Of a DNA stretch of 64,000 nt, positions 55,448 through 64,000 are shown in pieces. The notes below the pieces were generated by a model. It was not told the DNA's origin and ran no database searches. It saw only the letters and a program-made list of their open reading frames with translations. The DNA comes from Paucibacter sp. DJ2R-2. GTDB taxonomy: Bacteria > Pseudomonadota > Gammaproteobacteria > Burkholderiales > Burkholderiaceae_C. Within the stretch, counting starts at the first letter, position 1. The number at the start of each line of letters is the position of its first letter. The DNA is taken from contig NZ_JAJIRT010000013.1 in assembly GCF_025717675.1 (NCBI RefSeq), positions 1 to 64,000 on the forward strand. The letters run 5' to 3'. Position numbers and translations under genes: made by a program.

Positions 55448-56263
55448 ATGTTCCTGTCGAAGACACGTCGAAGCCCCGCCGCGCTGTCCGTGCTGGCGCT
55501 GACTCTCACCCTGGTCGCCTGCGGCAAGCAGGGCGCCACTCTGGGCGAAGGCAGCTCGGAGATCACCGGCTCGGCCGGCGCGGCCGGCGCCCACAAAGCC
55601 AGCCGCGAGCTGATGAAGTGCGAGGCGCCGGTGGCCACCCTGGCCCTGGTCGAGAACCCCAGCGGCTACACCGTCGCCAGCAGCTACAACCTGCCCAGCT
55701 CACCCGTGCCGCTGATCCGCCTGCTGGCCCAGCAAAGCGGCTGCTTCCGCGTGGTGGACCGCGCCGCCGGCCTCAAGGCCACCATCAAGGAGCAAGAGCT
55801 CAAGGATGCCGGCATCCTGCGCCAACAGGGCAGCACGGTGCACAAGGGAAAAGGCTATGAGGCCCAGTACAGCCTGACGCCCAGCCTCAGCTTCAGCGAG
55901 CAAAACGCCGGCCGCGAAGTTGGCGGCTTGATGGCGCAGATTCCGGTGCTGAACAAATTCGTCGCCGCGGCCGAGCAGGTCAAGCTCAAGGAAGCTCAGG
56001 TGGCCCTGCTGCTGACCGACAACGAAACCACCGAGCAGATCGCCGCAGCCACCGGCTCGGTGCGCGTCACCGACCTCGGCATGGGCGGCCTGGTGGTCGG
56101 CAAGCTGGGCGGCGCCGGTGGCGCCGGTTGGGCCAATACCAACGAAGGCAAGGTGATCGCCGCGGCCTTTCTCGACGCCCACAACAAGCTGGTCGTGCAG
56201 GTGCGAGAGCTGGCGGCCAAGGACCTGCCGCCGCCGGTGGCGACCAAGTCCGGCAAGGGCTGA
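55448..56263 (+). CDS. CsgG-like lipoprotein
   Basis: 271 residues from MFLSKTRRSPAALS. The signal ends LVAC (about 22-25), a lipobox. The region PVPLIRLLAQQSGCFRVVDRAAGLKATIKEQELKDAG resembles the CsgG/HfaB core where a helix after a VxR-like strand precedes the pore segment, and VALLLTDNETTEQIAAATGSVRVTDLGMGG and NEGKVIAAAFLDAHNKLV continue that fold. CsgG relatives form outer-membrane pores for curli or holdfast factors, or are regulators of penicillin-binding proteins. The match is by eye and moderate. It stands alone after the aspS terminator, 300 bases from the small exported protein on the opposite strand. Confidence 0.65.
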   Translation: MFLSKTRRSPAALSVLALTLTLVACGKQGATLGEGSSEITGSAGAAGAHKASRELMKCEAPVATLALVENPSGYTVASSYNLPSSPVPLIRLLAQQSGCFRVVDRAAGLKATIKEQELKDAGILRQQGSTVHKGKGYEAQYSLTPSLSFSEQNAGREVGGLMAQIPVLNKFVAAAEQVKLKEAQVALLLTDNETTEQIAAATGSVRVTDLGMGGLVVGKLGGAGGAGWANTNEGKVIAAAFLDAHNKLVVQVRELAAKDLPPPVATKSGKG

Positions 56264-56558
56264 AGCACCGCGCATGCCCGTGTCATTTCCCTCGGCTCAT
56301 GCTTCCCGCATGAGAGCGAGTTCTTGCGGCACGGCCTTACAAGATCTCGGAATCGGTGCTGGTGGTCATTCCCACGCCCGATCTGCAGGTGCTGATCGGT
56401 GCTGCAACTGCTAAAGCCCAGGCAACGTGGTTGTAGCCACCTGGCCGGTTCATGGCGCTCAAGCGGGTGCGGCGCCCGGCTTGACTGCGACTCGGTAGAC
56501 CAGGGTTGATGCTGGGCCACCCATCGTCAGCGTTTTGCAAGAGCCTTGAGGACGAGCG
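56264..56558. other. Non-coding convergent spacer with a small hairpin
   Basis: 295 bases between two convergent genes. CTCATGC (56296-56302) pairs with GCATGAG (56308-56314) around TTCCC; there is no T-run. No gene could be supported; a 67-codon open frame on the minus strand lacks a ribosome site or recognisable content. Confidence 0.5.
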
Positions 56559-57056
56559 CTATTCGTCGACCTTGAATCGCAACTCTGTCTCGGCCATGCG
56601 GCCGAATTCGTCAGCAACTTGAATCAGCAGCTTGTGGTCGCCTTTGGGTATGACCGCTCCCTCGGCCAGGATCCCCGTATCGCTGATCTTGGCGTTCTCG
56701 CGGATCTTGCTGGTCAGGTCAATCTTGAGGAAGCCGTACAGAATCTTCAGCGTGTTTGGGTTGATCTTGACTTCACCTGACGGCTCGAAGAGCAGTTCGA
56801 AGCGGATGGGGGATTTCAACGGACCGATGCCTGACTTGGGTGACAGCACCACGATGCGCGGACGAAGCGAGCGCGTCCTGGCTACGGGCAGGGGGCTCGT
56901 GTCCGCCTGAGGGCCCGCTGCAGCGACCGCAGCCTGTTCGGCCCGACTCTGTTCTGGGCTGACCAACTCAAAATCTGCTGCCCGCACCGCAGTGCCTAGC
57001 AGCAAGGGCAACAGGAGTGCGGGCCATCGGTAGGAAAGCAGGGTCATGTTTTTCAT
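56559..57056 (-). CDS. Small exported protein of unknown function
   Basis: 165 residues. A signal peptide (residues 1-26, cleavage near VRAAD) precedes a low-complexity Ala/Glu stretch and a folded region (about 65-165) with alternating strands: PRIVVLSPKSGIGPLKSPIRFELLFEPSGEVKINP, LKIDLTSKIRENAKIS and a final EFGRMAETELRFKVDE. The strand pattern suggests an Ig- or FN3-like periplasmic domain. I do not recognise the family. It lies 155 bases downstream of the adhesin-caspase gene on the same strand and may be co-expressed with it. Confidence 0.7.
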   Translation of the reverse strand: MKNMTLLSYRWPALLLPLLLGTAVRAADFELVSPEQSRAEQAAVAAAGPQADTSPLPVARTRSLRPRIVVLSPKSGIGPLKSPIRFELLFEPSGEVKINPNTLKILYGFLKIDLTSKIRENAKISDTGILAEGAVIPKGDHKLLIQVADEFGRMAETELRFKVDE

Positions 57057-57211
57057 CGAAGGAGGTACGAAGACATTGATGCTCAGGCCAGATTGAACAC
57101 CAGATTGCTACTTGTACCCGAAGTCAACCACTTTGAAAGGGCGCTACTTCCGCTCGCGGCGCCGCCGTCCAAGAAACCAACCCAGATGTCCATGAATGCC
57201 TGCTGGCATCT

Positions 57212-60200
57212 TCACTGCTTGTCAGTCTGGCGGCGCTCAAAGACGTAGTCCGTGTTGTCCTGGTGGCCTGCGGCTCGGGCGGCACCGTATTGAGGGGTTT
57301 GGGGGAAGTCCTTGAGCACGGCATCGCGCACCTGGGCGAAAGCCTGGCTGCCAACTTGCCAGGCGGTGGTTTCGCGGAGCTTTTGCATCAAGTGCCAGGC
57401 AAACACCGAATGACCATCGCGCCCCTCATCCGAAACGGGCTCGTTGCCGCCTGAGGACATCACCACCACCGCTTTGCGACTGAGCAGATCATCGGCGGCC
57501 AGGTTGCCGGCGAGTTGCACGCGGTCGGTGCCTGCCAAGGTGCCGGAATAGCAGCTGTCCGACACCAGCATCACCTGCTTGGCGCCGATCAAGGCGACCA
57601 TGCGGGCAATGTCAGCGTTTGACAGCCAGCTTTGCGGCTTGTCGACCCTGGCGTCGGCTGGCAGCCAATAGCCCATGCCGCTCGTGGGCAGGACTTCGCC
57701 ATGGCCGGCGTAGTAAATCATCACCGAGTCGTTGGGCCCCGCCTCCAGCGCGATCTTGTTAAGCGCTGTGATGATGCTTTGTTTGCTGGCGTTTTCCAGA
57801 ACCACGGCCTCGTAGCCCAGCTGCTGCTCGATCAGCTCATGGATGGCGCGGGCATCCGGCACTGCGCTTTCCAGGCCGGGTACACGCTTGTCGCTGTAAT
57901 CGTTGATACCGATCACCAGGGCCACCTTGCGCTCGATGGAGGGCAGTTCGGCCTGGCGCACCTTGCGTGCCTTGCTGCGCTGCAGGGATTCCAGCGCCTG
58001 CGCCGCGCGGATCTCGCGTTTGAGCGACTCGGTCAGCAAGCAATCGCCTGCACTCAACTCAGCGATATTGGCGCAGGCGCGCACATCAGCCAAGCTGGGA
58101 TCGAGCTGCAGCTTATGCAGGGTGTCGGCAAACAGTTTCTTCTTATAGGCCGCCCGGGCGGCCAGCAGGGTGATGAGTTCGGCGCGACTCATGCTGCTGG
58201 TGTTGATGGAGCCGAACGAGGGCTTGCTCTCGTCCAGGCTATGTCCCAAAGCGGGGATGGCGTCCAGCACCCGACCCTCAAAGGGCGTGGACATGAGGGT
58301 GGGAATGCTGACGGCTTGTGTGGCCGAGTTCGTCACCACCTGGGTACTTTGGGTGGTAGGGTCCTGCGTGGCCGGAACGGACACGGTGAGGGCCGAGGTG
58401 TTCCCCGGGGCCTGGGCGAAGCGGTAGTTTTGGCTGCTCAGGCCGCTGCCGGTGATGGCGTAGCTGCCGGGCACGGCTGCGGCATTGGCGGGTGCAGACC
58501 ACAGCAGCTGGCCGGTGCTGGCATTGGCCAGAGAGTCGCCGCCGAGCCAACCGCTGACGCTGCCGCTCAAGCCTGGCAGGGCCTGGCCGGCGACCATCTG
58601 GGCGGCATCGGCCACATAGAGCAGCTGGGCCGGGGTGATGCTGGCTCGGGTATTGCCCGGGGCGGCCCATACATAGTTGTGGGCGTCGACGCCGCTGAGC
58701 TGGGCGCTGACCGTCACGGCCTTGGCCTGGCCGACGTTCTTGTCTGCAAAGTTGCCGCTGAGGGTGGCGCTGACCTGGTCACCGGCAAAGGCTCCGCTGA
58801 GGCTGCCGGTAACGATGGCGGCGGTGCCGGCGTCGTACACCTTGCCCTGCGCCTGCACACCGCTCAGGTTCAGTGTGGCGGGGGTGATGCTGGCACTGCT
58901 GTTGCCGAGGGCGCTCAGCACATAGTTGCTGGCGTCGCTGCCGCCGAGCTGTGCGCTGACGGTCACGGGCTTGACCTGGCCGACGTTCTTGTCGGCAAAG
59001 CTGCCGCTGAGGGTGGCTCTGACCTGGTCACCGGCAAAGGCTCCGCTGAGGCTGCCGGTGACGATGGCGGCGGTGCCGCCGTTGTACACCTTGTCCTGCG
59101 CCTGCACACCGCTCAGGTTCAGCGTGGCGGGGGTGATGTCGGCTGTGAACACCGGGGCTTCGTAGCCAAACACGGGCTTGCCGGCGGCGTCAGAAACCTT
59201 GAACTGGCTGGCGGGGCTGAGTGTCACGGCCTTGTTCTGGCCCACGTTCTTGTCCGCTATGGTGGCGGTGGTGCTGCCGTTGAGCTGCAAGGTGTGGCCG
59301 CTGATCAGGCCCAGGGTGGTCCAGTTCAGCGGATCCAGCGTCAACGTGGTGCTGGCGTCGTAGACCTTGCTCTGGTGGCCCTGCAGCGCGGCGCCGCTGA
59401 CCGAGGCCGCACTGGTCGTGAAGATCAGTCCATGGCCGGCGGCGGGGGTCAGGTAGTTGCCATTGCTGTCCTGCCCGATCGGGTGCTGACCCGCGTTGAA
59501 GACCGTGAAGTCCTGTGCCAAGCCACCGGGTTGGCTGCTCGCCCGGCTGTTGCTCATCACCAGCCAGCGGCCGTTCGGGGTCTGCAAGGCGTCGCTGCCG
59601 CTCTGGTTGACAAAGGCCTGCATGCCCGGAGCGCTGAAGCCTTTGAGCACGACAGCATCGCCACTGGCGGTGGACTGGATGCTGCCCTGGCTGCCCAGAG
59701 TGAGGGTGTCGATGGCGAATTCCAGCCGAGACGGGGCGGTGATGGCGCCGTCCACCACCACGGCATTGGTGCTGCCCAGTTTCAGAGATGTCACGGCCGT
59801 TGAGGGCATGCCCGCAATCACGGCACTGAAGTCCGCCGCCTCCGTTGCGGACACGGTGCCACCTGGATCGTTGCTGACTTCGAGCTGCAGCCGCTTGCCG
59901 GCCACATAGCTGGGAATGGGCAGCCCTTGCTGTGCATTCGTTGCTGTCAGGGTCAGGCCGTTTGTCGCGGTAATGGCAAGGGTGTCTCCTGCGCGCAGCT
60001 GCCAGTCACCGCCGGCCCGGAAGCCATCGACCAGATTGGTGGCATCCTGTCCTTCAATGTTGAGCGCAGTGCCCGCCTCGAGCTTGCCGCCCAGATCCTG
60101 CAGGATCACGCCGGACTCACCTCGGCCTGTGCCCTTGAGGGTGATGGTGTCGCCCTGCACGGTCATGCCCTGGCCCATGCGGATGCCGAAGGCCTTGCTC

Positions 60201-63200
60201 GGGTCGCTGCCGCCCAGCGCCGTCATGCTGACCGTGCTGCCGCCCAGGATCTGGGCCCGCTGGCTGTCGATCTGCTCGGCCGAGCTGATGCTGATGGTGG
60301 GGGCTTTGAGAATGAGGCCGCCGAACTCCAGTCCGCCGGCATCGGTGCTGATGCTCAGCTGGTTGCTGGCCTCCCAGGTGCCGGTGGAATAGAGGCTCAT
60401 GCCCAGCGAGGCCACGTTCTCGGTGGCGTTGTAAGCAGCGCCCGTGCCCGACACGGTGATGTTGCGGGCTTTCATGTTCAGGGGGGTGAATGTGTTGGTG
60501 GCGAATTCACCGACCATGACGCCACTGGTCACAGAATTTGCCGGCATATCGGCATGCCGCTTGCCCTGGATATTGATAGCGTCCGCGAGCAGGGTGATCG
60601 GTGCAGCGCCACTGAATACCACGCCCCATGATCCTGATCCGACAAGGTCTAGGCGCCCCTGTCCGGCGTTGATGGAACTACCCCCATCCAGATAAAGCCC
60701 GCTCCCGCCGTTGAGTACGAGCGATGGATTCGGGTCGCTGCCATGGGTGCCAACGCCTTGTGCTTTGAAGTCGCCACCGCCCGTATTGATTTGGGCGTTA
60801 TTCAAGCGTACGCGACCCAGCTGATTGCCGTCTGTATCGGCCAGGAAGGACACGGAGGTTCCTGTTCCCGTGCTGAAGTCAAACGTCGAGTTTTGAGAGC
60901 GCATCGAGTCGCCACTCGACATGGTCCAAGCCGAGGCGTCCCCACTGACGGTGGTGTTGCGCAGGAAAACACTGTCCCCGCTCACCGTCGAGGCCTTGTG
61001 GCCGGTCAGTTGGACGGTGGCCCCTTCTAGAAAATAGACACCCGCCTTGCGGTCTGATGTTGCCGCAGCATCGCTGCGCCCGTCCACGGTCAGCTGCTGT
61101 GTCGTGATGCGAGTGGGGGTGTTCAGCCCATCGGTCGAAGCGGCTGCAACCACGCCGAAGGCGTTGTAGACGTCACCGGCATCGGCCACGCCTTGGCCCG
61201 TGATCTGCACCGCGCCCGCCTGCAGCTGGGCGCCGTTCAGGGTCACGCCCACACCGCCATTGGCGCCTCCCTTGCCGTTGATGACGATCTGGCTACCGGT
61301 ACCCGGCGCCTCTAGTACCGCGCCGTTACGCAGCCAAATTCCCGTGCCCTTGCCATCGCCTTGCGTGCCACGCTGGGCTGGCGCACCGTTCAGGCCTTCG
61401 AGTCGGATCTGGTCGCCCGCGCCACTGCTACGCAGTGCGGATTTCTCCAAATAGATCGCCTCCCAGCCAGATGTGCCCGCCTGAAGTGCAATACCGCCGA
61501 CCGTGGAGATGCTGCTGTCGATCATCGACAGAGATGCGCTTTGCAGTTTGACCGGCGAGGCAATGCTGGAGCCGTAGTTGATCTGGCTGTTGCGGAAATC
61601 CAGCCAGCCCGAAATGTTCAGATCGAAACTGACCGGATCGCCCGTCATTTGGGTCCGGTCCATACTGATCGAACCACCGCGGATCGTTACATACCCCTGG
61701 CCCACGGTTTCAATTCCTGTACTTGAGTTGCCAGCAAAGGCAATTCCAGTGCGCCCCCCTTGTCCAAGCATCGCCAGATCGGTGCTCTTGATGCTCGTGG
61801 AGCTGCCATCCGAAAGCAAGATACCGTCCCCTGTCACGCTGCCCTGGCCTATCAAATCGACCGACCGTGCCACCAAGTTGGCGCCGGTGATGGACACGCC
61901 ATCTCCACTGTTACCGGCCTTGCCCTCGATGACGATGCTTCCCGCGGCAGTAAGGTTGCTACCGCGCTTGATGAGCACGGCGGTGTCCGTGACACTGCGG
62001 CCGTCCAGATGGATGTCCTTCGCGGAACTCAGCGTGGAATCCTGAATGAACAAGCCGCGGCTGCTTTGGGCCGAGGCTGTATTGCTGCTCATGCCGAGGT
62101 TCAGGTGTCCGCTCGTGGTCCGGATGTCGCTGCCCTCAACAACGACACTCGCCATGGCACCGGCAGGGGTCGGTCCACCGCCGCTGGTGCCAGTGAAGTC
62201 CTGACTCACGAATCGGCTCTGGTAGAGGGACAGGCCGTCTGTGCCGCTCAGCAGGACATGCGGCGCGGTGATGTTCATCAAGCTAAAAGCCGCACGCGAG
62301 TCTTGCGCAGTGACTGTTAACTGGTCTGAAATCGTCCAGGCCGCTCCTGGCGACTCAATGTAGACACCTGCCCAATTCTGGGCTGCCGTATTGCTGGCCT
62401 TGCCGACAAAACTGACCTGGTCCGCCGTGATATTGAGCGGGGCGTTGGCGGCGGTGATGATCAGCAGACCATTGCCTTCATCACCTGCGGTTGCGTTGAT
62501 ATTGAACTGCTTAGCCTTGATGCTGCCGCCGTTGAAGAGCGGCATCGCCGAGACCGCAGCGTTGTTGCCAGTGCGCCCGTCTTTGGCGCCCTGGGCGTTG
62601 AACGTCACGGCGCCCTGGCCGGCATCCAGTGCGAAGTTCGAGATGACAATTCCCGAAGTAGAGTCCACCGAAGGGTTGTAGCTGCCGTCTGCACTGCCGT
62701 CAGGCTTGGTGCTGTAAATGCCCGTTGCCGCGCCGGCCCCGCCGGTCACGGTGAAGTCTCCACCACCGGTTTTTGCGGTCAGAGGAATCAAGCTGACACT
62801 CCCTTTGCCATTGGCGTCCGAGTCTGAAGTCAGTTTGATGTGCGTGCCACTGCCAGTGCTGAAGTCGAAACTGCTGCTGCGTGCCTGAATCGAGCCGGTC
62901 GTCGTGATGTTGAAATGGCTCGCATCGCCCGTCACCGAGGTACCGGTGAGTAGAGCGCTGTCGCCATTGATGTCCGCTGATCCGCGGCCATTTAATCCAA
63001 TCGTCGTATCAGTGCGGAGGTTCACGCCCGTAAAGCCCGCACCGGCCGTGCTGGTGCCGCCGATTGAAAGATCGGTGGTCAGCAAAGTCGCACCTTGCTG
63101 AGTTTCAAATCCGTTGCCGACGCTGGATTTGGCGTCAAAAACTGCAGAGCCGGCTTTCAATCTTGCGTTGCCCCATAGCATGATGCCTCGTGCAGCATTG

Positions 63201-64000
63201 CTATTGCCCCGCATACTGATGGCGCCTGAACCAGCATCGAGTTCAGAGTTGTAGACATTCACGGCCGCTACTGAATCGTTAGCGACCAAGCCACTGCCGA
63301 GGTCGATCGCGCCCCCACCCGACTTCAGAGTCGACCCTGTAACGAAAACTCCCAGCGGATTGTTGCCGCTTGTAGTGGCCGTGATTGTGAGCGGATTGCT
63401 GCCATTGACCACTTGGCTCTGTTCCAGCCAGACGGCTTGTCCACTCATTCTTAAGGCGCCTGATGCACTCACTTGTGAGTTGAGAAGACTGACTTTTCCG
63501 ACGCCCCCAACACCGAACGCACTCAATTGCAATGCCGCGCCATTTCCGGTGGGGCCCAGCACGCTGGCGGAACTCAATCGAATGGCGTTGCCTGTCCCTT
63601 GAACAGTGCCGAACACGTTGGCGGCCGTACTGCCCGATAGATCCAATGTCGGTGAGCCGAGAACTCCTGTGACACGCACGCCAGCCCGGTTGCCTGTCGC
63701 CGATGTACTGGTACCTGTAATGTTGACCGCATTGGAGTTCAATGTCAGCACTGGGCTCACTTGACCAGCCGCCGACTCGATCCAAACGCCGTCGCTGGCA
63801 TTTCCATCCCCTCGAATGTTGACCTGGGTGGCGGGAGTCAGGCTGCTACCCACCAAAAAAGTGGAGCCGCCCGTAATGTGCAAGCCATAACCGCGCCCGA
63901 ATGCCGAGATGTCGACCTTGTCAGAAATGCTGAAGCGGGACTGAGCGAAGACGTTGCCGCCACCATTGGGCGCGCCCACGCCGCCCGTGGCTGACGCCAC
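57212..64000 (-). CDS. Giant filamentous-haemagglutinin-like beta-helix adhesin with YDG/MBG repeats and C-terminal caspase-like (C14) domain, N-terminus outside window
   Basis: 2,262 codons are visible and the frame is open to the window edge, so the N-terminus (where a TPS secretion domain would lie) is missing. From the edge to about 59,700 the protein is a long run of short beta-helix-like repeats rich in Gly, Ser, Thr and Asn (GDGVSITGANLVARSVDL-like turns). Next come one divergent and two close YDG repeats (58641-59390) and an MBG-type domain (about 58380-58640). A helical charged linker (about 57950-58250) leads to a caspase-like domain (57212-57940) that opens RKVALVIGINDYSD and has the catalytic His (YYAGHGE, codon 57701-57703) and Cys (SDSCYSG, codon 57551-57553). 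Both dyad residues are intact. Such proteins are presumed surface-exposed; how the caspase domain acts there is unknown. Confidence 0.9.
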   Translation of the reverse strand: MASATGGVGAPNGGGNVFAQSRFSISDKVDISAFGRGYGLHITGGSTFLVGSSLTPATQVNIRGDGNASDGVWIESAAGQVSPVLTLNSNAVNITGTSTSATGNRAGVRVTGVLGSPTLDLSGSTAANVFGTVQGTGNAIRLSSASVLGPTGNGAALQLSAFGVGGVGKVSLLNSQVSASGALRMSGQAVWLEQSQVVNGSNPLTITATTSGNNPLGVFVTGSTLKSGGGAIDLGSGLVANDSVAAVNVYNSELDAGSGAISMRGNSNAARGIMLWGNARLKAGSAVFDAKSSVGNGFETQQGATLLTTDLSIGGTSTAGAGFTGVNLRTDTTIGLNGRGSADINGDSALLTGTSVTGDASHFNITTTGSIQARSSSFDFSTGSGTHIKLTSDSDANGKGSVSLIPLTAKTGGGDFTVTGGAGAATGIYSTKPDGSADGSYNPSVDSTSGIVISNFALDAGQGAVTFNAQGAKDGRTGNNAAVSAMPLFNGGSIKAKQFNINATAGDEGNGLLIITAANAPLNITADQVSFVGKASNTAAQNWAGVYIESPGAAWTISDQLTVTAQDSRAAFSLMNITAPHVLLSGTDGLSLYQSRFVSQDFTGTSGGGPTPAGAMASVVVEGSDIRTTSGHLNLGMSSNTASAQSSRGLFIQDSTLSSAKDIHLDGRSVTDTAVLIKRGSNLTAAGSIVIEGKAGNSGDGVSITGANLVARSVDLIGQGSVTGDGILLSDGSSTSIKSTDLAMLGQGGRTGIAFAGNSSTGIETVGQGYVTIRGGSISMDRTQMTGDPVSFDLNISGWLDFRNSQINYGSSIASPVKLQSASLSMIDSSISTVGGIALQAGTSGWEAIYLEKSALRSSGAGDQIRLEGLNGAPAQRGTQGDGKGTGIWLRNGAVLEAPGTGSQIVINGKGGANGGVGVTLNGAQLQAGAVQITGQGVADAGDVYNAFGVVAAASTDGLNTPTRITTQQLTVDGRSDAAATSDRKAGVYFLEGATVQLTGHKASTVSGDSVFLRNTTVSGDASAWTMSSGDSMRSQNSTFDFSTGTGTSVSFLADTDGNQLGRVRLNNAQINTGGGDFKAQGVGTHGSDPNPSLVLNGGSGLYLDGGSSINAGQGRLDLVGSGSWGVVFSGAAPITLLADAINIQGKRHADMPANSVTSGVMVGEFATNTFTPLNMKARNITVSGTGAAYNATENVASLGMSLYSTGTWEASNQLSISTDAGGLEFGGLILKAPTISISSAEQIDSQRAQILGGSTVSMTALGGSDPSKAFGIRMGQGMTVQGDTITLKGTGRGESGVILQDLGGKLEAGTALNIEGQDATNLVDGFRAGGDWQLRAGDTLAITATNGLTLTATNAQQGLPIPSYVAGKRLQLEVSNDPGGTVSATEAADFSAVIAGMPSTAVTSLKLGSTNAVVVDGAITAPSRLEFAIDTLTLGSQGSIQSTASGDAVVLKGFSAPGMQAFVNQSGSDALQTPNGRWLVMSNSRASSQPGGLAQDFTVFNAGQHPIGQDSNGNYLTPAAGHGLIFTTSAASVSGAALQGHQSKVYDASTTLTLDPLNWTTLGLISGHTLQLNGSTTATIADKNVGQNKAVTLSPASQFKVSDAAGKPVFGYEAPVFTADITPATLNLSGVQAQDKVYNGGTAAIVTGSLSGAFAGDQVRATLSGSFADKNVGQVKPVTVSAQLGGSDASNYVLSALGNSSASITPATLNLSGVQAQGKVYDAGTAAIVTGSLSGAFAGDQVSATLSGNFADKNVGQAKAVTVSAQLSGVDAHNYVWAAPGNTRASITPAQLLYVADAAQMVAGQALPGLSGSVSGWLGGDSLANASTGQLLWSAPANAAAVPGSYAITGSGLSSQNYRFAQAPGNTSALTVSVPATQDPTTQSTQVVTNSATQAVSIPTLMSTPFEGRVLDAIPALGHSLDESKPSFGSINTSSMSRAELITLLAARAAYKKKLFADTLHKLQLDPSLADVRACANIAELSAGDCLLTESLKREIRAAQALESLQRSKARKVRQAELPSIERKVALVIGINDYSDKRVPGLESAVPDARAIHELIEQQLGYEAVVLENASKQSIITALNKIALEAGPNDSVMIYYAGHGEVLPTSGMGYWLPADARVDKPQSWLSNADIARMVALIGAKQVMLVSDSCYSGTLAGTDRVQLAGNLAADDLLSRKAVVVMSSGGNEPVSDEGRDGHSVFAWHLMQKLRETTAWQVGSQAFAQVRDAVLKDFPQTPQYGAARAAGHQDNTDYVFERRQTDKQ
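58641..59138 (-). repeat. Two tandem 249-base repeats encoding YDG-type domains
   Basis: Units 58641-58889 and 58890-59138 have a period of exactly 249 bases (83 codons) and are close copies; the stretch around GCTCCGCTGAGGCTGCCGGT is identical in both. Each codes for ITPATLNLSGVQAQ...KVY...GTAAIVTGSLSGAFAGDQV...FADKNVGQ. A third, much more divergent unit lies upstream in the gene (59139-59390). The in-frame period allows gain or loss by recombination. Confidence 0.88.

Noticed and set aside
56337-56540. A 67-codon frame in the convergent gap after the CsgG-like gene
   Set aside because: No ribosome site and no recognisable domain; could be a decayed remnant but there is nothing to support it.
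1-64000. CRISPR arrays, rRNA or tRNA genes, transposases or phage genes
   Set aside because: No regularly spaced short repeats, no tRNA-like cloverleaf and no transposase or integrase domain was seen on either strand.

Overview
The window is high-GC DNA with compact, often overlapping genes (ATGA or TGATG junctions). Gene content and order point to a betaproteobacterium of the order Burkholderiales, probably near the Rubrivivax/Leptothrix/Roseateles group; that placement rests on recalled gene order, not on a search.

Layout. (1) 1-5.2 kb, minus strand: an assimilatory sulfate reduction operon read right to left, TauE/SafE exporter - cysI - DUF934 - cysH (APS-reductase type) - cysD - cysN (cut by the window edge). 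(2) 5.4-9.5 kb, plus strand: housekeeping and hypothetical genes (NYN/LOTUS protein, DUF1993, a 46-residue basic protein, an exported flavin oxidase, DUF971). (3) 9.55-10.3 kb ubiE, and 44.65-46.7 kb ubiJ-ubiB: ubiquinone genes that normally lie close together and here flank a very large insertion. (4) 10.3-44.5 kb: an exopolysaccharide (EPS) locus of the exosortase-B/methanolan type. Its plus-strand arm is epsD-epsE-epsF-epsG-xrtB-epsI-polymerase-flippase-acetyltransferase-GT4-asnB-GT4-heparinase-like. The middle and minus-strand arm hold a lipoprotein heparinase-like lyase, wecG, wecB, (plus-strand) UDP-glucuronate 4-epimerase and ugd, then rfbC-rfbA-rfbD-rfbB, a tviB-type dehydrogenase, manC, galE, epsL and epsB. 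(5) 46.8-52.3 kb: a large periplasmic-propeller sensor kinase and a sodium:solute symporter. (6) 52.3-55.4 kb: fmdB-type zinc ribbon, DUF502 and aspS. (7) 55.4-64 kb: a CsgG-like lipoprotein, a small exported protein, and the C-terminal 2,262 codons of a giant beta-helix adhesin that carries YDG/MBG repeats and ends in a caspase-like (C14) protease domain.

How the EPS genes fit together. EpsB loads the first sugar phosphate on undecaprenyl phosphate. WecG and the two GT4 enzymes extend the unit. The predicted precursors are UDP-Glc/Gal, UDP-GlcA/GalA, UDP-ManNAc or an N-acetyl-hexosaminuronate (wecB plus the tviB-type enzyme), dTDP-rhamnose and GDP-mannose. The flippase and polymerase move and join the units; EpsF/EpsG set chain length; EpsE and EpsL form the outer-membrane exit; EpsD is a periplasmic foldase. 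The asparagine-synthase-like protein and the acetyltransferase probably decorate the polymer, and the two lyases probably trim or degrade it.

Most notable: the giant adhesin-caspase fusion at the right edge, the 34-kb EPS island splitting the ubi cluster, an exosortase with no visible PEP-CTERM substrate, a hairpin-rich palindromic element inside the start of cysN, and a palindrome-rich leader ahead of epsD.
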